Shown: piece after piece, positions 60,584 through 64,000 of the stretch
Layout of the letters: the number at the start of each line of letters is the position of its first letter
Numbering within the stretch: the stretch's first letter is position 1
Translations under genes and position numbers: made by a program
Notes under the pieces: model-generated
What the model was told of the DNA's origin: nothing
Seen by the model: only the letters and a program-made list of their open reading frames with translations
Databases searched by the model: none
Source: [Empedobacter] haloabium
Lineage (GTDB): Bacteria > Pseudomonadota > Gammaproteobacteria > Burkholderiales > Burkholderiaceae_D
Assembly (NCBI GenBank): GCA_008011715.2
Contig: CP136508.1
Location: 806,001 to 870,000 of the forward strand
DNA length: 64,000 nucleotides
Reading direction: 5' to 3'

Positions 60584-61921
60584 TCAGTCATGGTCGGCAT
60601 TGTCTTCCGGCGCCAGGCGCGGGATCACTTTCACCAGCAGGATGCGCGGGCCGTTCATCTTCTTCACCACCAGGTCGAAGCGATTGAAGCTGACGCGCTG
60701 GCCCTGCTTCGGAATGTCGCCCAGCTTCAGCATGATCAGGCCGCCGACCGACTCCACCTCGTCCAGGCCCAGCTCCTCGTTCTCGATGTCGATGCCGAGG
60801 GTGCGCTCGAGCGAGAAAATGGGCAGGCTGGCCTTGCCGATCAAGGCGCCGTCCGGCTGCTTCAGCCAGTCGTTTTCGTTCAGGCGGAATTCGTCGTGGA
60901 TTTCGCCCACCATCGCGCCCAGCAGGTTGTCCAGCGTGAGGAAGCCGACCGGGCGCTTGCCCTTCTCGCCGATCAGCGCAAAGTGCGGCGCACCCTCGCG
61001 GAAGCGGCGGAACAGGTCGATCGCCTTGGTGCGCGCGGAGATCGTCTCGACGGGGCGCAGGAACGATGTGAACGACGTGATCGGCTTGCCCGACTGCTGG
61101 GCGAAGAACAGGTCCTTCAGGTGCACCACGCCGAGCACCGTGCTGCCGTCCTCGTCGAAGTAGGGGTAGCGCGAGAAGCGGTTGCGCAACACCGTCTGCA
61201 GGTTCTCCTCCAGCGGCTTGGTGGCATACAGCGCAATCACCTCGTTGATGGGACGCATCAGGTCGGACACGCGCAGCTCCGAAAAGTCCAGCGAGTGCGC
61301 CAGGATGTTGCGCTCGTCCTTGTCGAACTGTTCGCCCGGCTGGCTGGTGCGCAGGATCAGCTTCAGCTCTTCGGTCGAATAGTGCGCCTCGTGGCCGCCG
61401 GCGCCCTGCAGGCCGGCGACCTTCAGCACCATGTTGGCGCTGTGGTTGAGCAGCCAGATGGCGGGATACATCAGCCAGTAGAAGGCGTACAGCGGCACGG
61501 CGCTCCACAGGCCGACCACCTCGGGAATCCGGATGGCCAGCGACTTCGGCGCCAGTTCGCCGACGACGATGTGCAGGAACGAGATCGTCACGAAGGCGAA
61601 GATGAAGGCGATCGTGTGGATGACTTCGGGCGAGTCGATGCCGATCGCGGCCAGCAGGGGTTCCAGCAGGCCGGCGAAGGCGGGTTCGCCGATCCAGCCC
61701 AGGCCCAGCGAGGCCAGCGTGATGCCCAGCTGGCAGGCCGACAGGTAGGCGTCCAGCTGGCCGTGCACCTTCTCGAGGATGCGGCCCTTCAGTCCCTGCG
61801 TCTTGGCGATGGCGCGCACGCGCGTGCGCCGCAGGGTGACGATGCCGAATTCGGCCGCCACGAAGAAACCGTTGAGTGCTACAAGAAGGAAGGCCAGCAG
61901 GACAAGCAAAAGATTGTGCAT
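60584..61921 (-). CDS. Hemolysin/CorC family membrane protein (CNNM-CBS)
   Basis: 445-aa protein. The N-terminal DUF21/CNNM domain has four TM helices (LLLVLLAFLLVALNGFFVAA; GITLASLGLGWIGEPAFAGL; FIFAFVTISFLHIVVGELAP). Two CBS repeats follow (VSDLMRPINEVIALYATKPL; FLRPVETISARTKAIDLFRR), then a CorC_HlyC domain (LGLDEVESVGGLIMLKLGDI). Linked to Mg/Co efflux in relatives. ATG 61921 was preferred to GTG 61930. Confidence 0.9.
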   Translation of the reverse strand: MHNLLLVLLAFLLVALNGFFVAAEFGIVTLRRTRVRAIAKTQGLKGRILEKVHGQLDAYLSACQLGITLASLGLGWIGEPAFAGLLEPLLAAIGIDSPEVIHTIAFIFAFVTISFLHIVVGELAPKSLAIRIPEVVGLWSAVPLYAFYWLMYPAIWLLNHSANMVLKVAGLQGAGGHEAHYSTEELKLILRTSQPGEQFDKDERNILAHSLDFSELRVSDLMRPINEVIALYATKPLEENLQTVLRNRFSRYPYFDEDGSTVLGVVHLKDLFFAQQSGKPITSFTSFLRPVETISARTKAIDLFRRFREGAPHFALIGEKGKRPVGFLTLDNLLGAMVGEIHDEFRLNENDWLKQPDGALIGKASLPIFSLERTLGIDIENEELGLDEVESVGGLIMLKLGDIPKQGQRVSFNRFDLVVKKMNGPRILLVKVIPRLAPEDNADHD

Positions 61922-62016
61922 ATAACGCACTGAAGCGGGTAGTTGAAAGCATCATCTTAGCCGACCCGGAGCGGGGGTAGCGCAAATTTCAAGATTTCAC
62001 GAGAGAAACCACAGCT

Positions 62017-62029
62017 GGGGACTGTCCCC
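62017..62029. repeat. GGGGACTGTCCCC palindrome
   Basis: Short 6+1+6-type palindrome in the gap between the CorC-type gene and nhaR; belongs to the GGGGAC class. Confidence 0.6.
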
Positions 62030-62087
62030 GAAGTTCGACAGCGGCTACGCGGCCTCGGCAAAGCCTCGAAGGATCGAACAATACTTC

Positions 62088-62117
62088 AGGGTCAGTCCCT
62101 CGGCAGGGACAGACCCT
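62088..62117. repeat. AGGGTCAGTCCCT / AGGGACAGACCCT repeat
   Basis: 13-bp arms with one mismatch, loop CGGC. Its right end overlaps two bases of the nhaR stop codon (62116-62118). Confidence 0.8.
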
Positions 62118-63018
62118 AAGCCGCAAACAACCCCGTCTGCGCCGCCAGGATCGCCTCCACCGCCGGATGGCGAATGCGCCGCTCGCTCGACAGCGCATAG
62201 AACTGCTCGCGCAACCCGCTGGCGGCACCGACCGGTACCGCGTTGAACTGGGCACGGATGTCGTGTTCCAGGCCGGCCGGCGCAAAGAACAGGCCCAGGC
62301 CGTCGCGCGCGAAGGTGTTCAGCATTGCGTTGTCCTCGAACTCGCCCACGATGTCCGGCCGTACGTCCTGCTGCAGCAGCCACTCGTCGATGCGACCGCG
62401 CAGCGCATTGTTCCGGGTCGGCAGCAGCATGGGGGCGCCATTCAGGCCGCGCGGGAAGTTGCGGCCATGCTTGCGCGCCAGCGCGGCCGCACCGAACACC
62501 ATCATCTCGCTTTCGCCCAGCAGGTGGCTGAACACGCGCAGGCTGGCCGAGGCCCGTACCGTACGGTCGGTCAGCACCACGTCCAGCTTGTGCAGCGCCA
62601 GGTCGGCCAGCAGGGTTTCGAACTCGCGCTCGACGCAGACCAGCTTGACGGCCGATTGCATGCCGAAAGCGGCTTGCAGCAGGCGGTAGGCGATCAGCTT
62701 GGGCAGCGAGTCGGAGATGCCGACCGTCAGGCGCACGCGCCCGTTGTCCGCCTCGTTCAACGCTTCCTGCATGCGGTCGCCCAGCTCGAAGATCTGCTCC
62801 GCATAGGTCAACGCGACGCGGCCCGCGTCGGTCGGCACCAGGCGGCGGCCCTGCTGGGTCAGCAGCGACTTGCCCAGCGACTGCTCGAGGGCGGCGATCT
62901 GCGTGCTGACGGTCTGGATAGCCAGGCCGAGCCGCTCGGCGGCGCGCGTGACGCTGCCTTCGGCTGCCACGACACGGAAGAAATACAGGTGGCGGAAGTT
63001 GATGCCGGAGGTTTTCAT
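62116..63018 (-). CDS. nhaR: NhaR-like LysR family regulator
   Basis: 300-aa LysR-type regulator. The N-terminus FRHLYFFRVVAAEGSVTRAA and AIQTVSTQIAALEQSLGKSL matches NhaR, which senses Na+ and activates antiporter and stress genes. It is divergent from the DUF475 membrane protein gene, the usual arrangement for LysR regulators and targets. The Na+ role is known for the E. coli homologue only. Confidence 0.88.
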   Translation of the reverse strand: MKTSGINFRHLYFFRVVAAEGSVTRAAERLGLAIQTVSTQIAALEQSLGKSLLTQQGRRLVPTDAGRVALTYAEQIFELGDRMQEALNEADNGRVRLTVGISDSLPKLIAYRLLQAAFGMQSAVKLVCVEREFETLLADLALHKLDVVLTDRTVRASASLRVFSHLLGESEMMVFGAAALARKHGRNFPRGLNGAPMLLPTRNNALRGRIDEWLLQQDVRPDIVGEFEDNAMLNTFARDGLGLFFAPAGLEHDIRAQFNAVPVGAASGLREQFYALSSERRIRHPAVEAILAAQTGLFAA

Positions 63019-63027
63019 GGTTCTCGA

Positions 63028-63073
63028 ATCTTCTGTTTTTTCGAAGTAAGGCTTCGATTATCTTCTATTTTTC
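63028..63073. promoter_or_regulatory. Direct repeats ATCTTCT(A/G)TTTTT in the nhaR-DUF475 gap
   Basis: Copies at 63028-63042 and 63060-63073 start 32 bp apart, three helical turns. This is a plausible binding array for the divergent NhaR-like regulator; not proven. Confidence 0.4.
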
Positions 63074-63088
63074 TAAAGGCGGCAGGTC

Positions 63089-63107
63089 TATACAATGCAC
63101 TGCATTG
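63089..63107 (+). promoter_or_regulatory. -10 element with palindromic operator
   Basis: TATACA (63089-63094) is followed by CAATGCA-C-TGCATTG (63093-63107), a perfect 7+1+7 palindrome at the expected start point, 23 nt before the DUF475 ATG. No good -35 is visible, as expected for an activated promoter. Confidence 0.45.
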
Positions 63108-63129
63108 ATCAACAACAAAGGAAAAACCG

Positions 63130-64000
63130 ATGAAGCACTTCAGGATCTCATTCCTGGTCTCCTTCGTCTGTCTGGCGGTGGCCGCATGGTGGGGCTACGA
63201 GAAAGGCGGCTTGACGGGGGCGCTGTCCGCGCTGGGTATCGCGGTCATCCTGAGCGTGATGGAAGTCTCGCTGTCGTTCGACAACGCGGTGGTCAATGCC
63301 TCCGTGCTGAAGACGTGGGATGAGTTCTGGCAGAAACTGTTCCTGGGTATCGGCATCATCATCGCGGTGTTCGGCATGCGCCTGCTGTTCCCACTCGTGA
63401 TCGTGGCGGTCGCGGCCGACATCGGCCTGACCGACGTGTGGACGCTGGCACTGAACAACCCCGACGAGTATTCGCGGCACCTGACCAATCACCATGCCGA
63501 AGTGGCGGCATTCGGCGGCATGTTCCTGCTGCTGGTGTTCCTGAACTTCCTGCTCGACCACGAGAAGGAAATGCACTGGCTGGGTAATGTCGAGAAGAAG
63601 CTCGGTTCGCTGGGCAAGGTCTCGTCGATCTCCGTGATGGTGGCGCTGGGCGTACTGCTGGGCAGCCTCAGTATCGTCGAGGAAGCGCAGAAGTTCGTCG
63701 TGCTGATCTCCGGCCTGTGGGGTGTGCTGATCTACGTCGGTGTCGACGCGATCTCGAACTACCTGGAGAAGGAGGAAGAAGGCGGCTCGAACGTGGGCGA
63801 GATGGTCAAGAAGGGCGGTATCGGTGGCTTCCTGTACCTGGAAGTGCTCGATGCTTCGTTCAGCTTCGACGGCGTGATCGGCGCGTTCGCCATCACCAAG
63901 GACGTCGTGATCATCATGCTGGGCCTGGCGATCGGTGCGATGTTCGTGCGTTCGATGACGGTCTACCTGGTGCACAAGGGCACGCTCGACCAGTACGTCT
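63130..64000 (+). CDS. DUF475 (TerC-like) membrane protein, partial at right edge
   Basis: At least 290 codons, with the C-terminus outside the window. Multi-pass TerC-superfamily protein: IAVILSVMEVSLSFDNAVVN and LEVLDASFSFDGVIGAFAIT carry the paired SFD motifs typical of the superfamily, thought to handle metal ions. ATG 63130 is behind AAAGGAAAAACCG. Control by the divergent NhaR-like gene is likely. Confidence 0.9.
   Translation, partial: MKHFRISFLVSFVCLAVAAWWGYEKGGLTGALSALGIAVILSVMEVSLSFDNAVVNASVLKTWDEFWQKLFLGIGIIIAVFGMRLLFPLVIVAVAADIGLTDVWTLALNNPDEYSRHLTNHHAEVAAFGGMFLLLVFLNFLLDHEKEMHWLGNVEKKLGSLGKVSSISVMVALGVLLGSLSIVEEAQKFVVLISGLWGVLIYVGVDAISNYLEKEEEGGSNVGEMVKKGGIGGFLYLEVLDASFSFDGVIGAFAITKDVVIIMLGLAIGAMFVRSMTVYLVHKGTLDQYV

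Overview
The window is high-GC DNA (about 65-68% by eye outside the islands) with a gene content typical of Oxalobacteraceae in the order Burkholderiales. A Massilia, Duganella or Pseudoduganella relative fits best. The evidence is the polA / DUF2782 / thrB order, an OxyR with cysteines at 199 and 208, pilT-pilU, the coxBA-ctaG-coxC-surf1-ctaA-ctaB-sco block, a PEP-CTERM protein, and many short palindromic repeats of the GGGTC...GACCC type. The taxon is inferred; no rRNA or other marker gene is present.

Layout. 1-4.6 kb: homoserine kinase, DUF2782 and a membrane protein (minus strand), divergent from DNA polymerase I. 4.6-8.3 kb: a mobile-element scrapyard bounded by a perfect 33-bp direct repeat. 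It holds an IS256-family transposase gene split by an intact IS1595-family element, an IS3 orfB tail, a low-GC orphan gene with a ParB-like C-terminus, and a truncated IS5 transposase. 8.4-10.2 kb: Tat-type dienelactone hydrolase and a ZIP metal transporter. 10.3-18.4 kb: an orphan type VI secretion effector island, vgrG - tle3-like lipase - small lipoprotein - tla3 - PAAR - small membrane protein - second tla3. The two tla3 genes share nearly identical 3' halves but diverged 5' halves. 18.5-22.3 kb: glycine-rich protein, sulfurtransferase, EamA transporter, Rieske oxygenase.

22.6-25.7 kb: xseB-ispA-dxs, the isoprenoid precursor operon. 26-28.5 kb: DUF4386 membrane protein with a LytS/LytR-type two-component pair. 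28.6-34 kb: PEP-CTERM protein, PduO-type cobalamin adenosyltransferase and the glcDEF glycolate oxidase operon. 34-41.8 kb: GGDEF-EAL sensor, glutathione peroxidase, pilU-pilT, yggS-proC-VOC, DUF883. 41.8-48 kb: ubiA, oxyR, rfaE2, DUF421, a RAYT (REP-associated tyrosine transposase) with its own REP repeats, trmL, comF and a BioC-like methyltransferase.

48-57.3 kb: a complete aa3-type cytochrome c oxidase locus: subunits, copper delivery (CtaG, Sco, a Sco-like protein), SURF1 and heme A synthesis (CtaA, CtaB). A strong sigma70-like promoter lies about 250 nt upstream of coxB. 57.6-64 kb: HSL-type hydrolase, AI-2E family permease, DUF3108 protein, CNNM/CorC-type protein, NhaR-like regulator and a DUF475 (TerC-like) membrane protein that runs off the right edge.

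The most unusual parts are the T6SS module with a duplicated and partly homogenised adaptor, the IS-bounded island with the ParB-like orphan, and the REP system, in which one repeat supplies the C-terminal codons of the RAYT gene.
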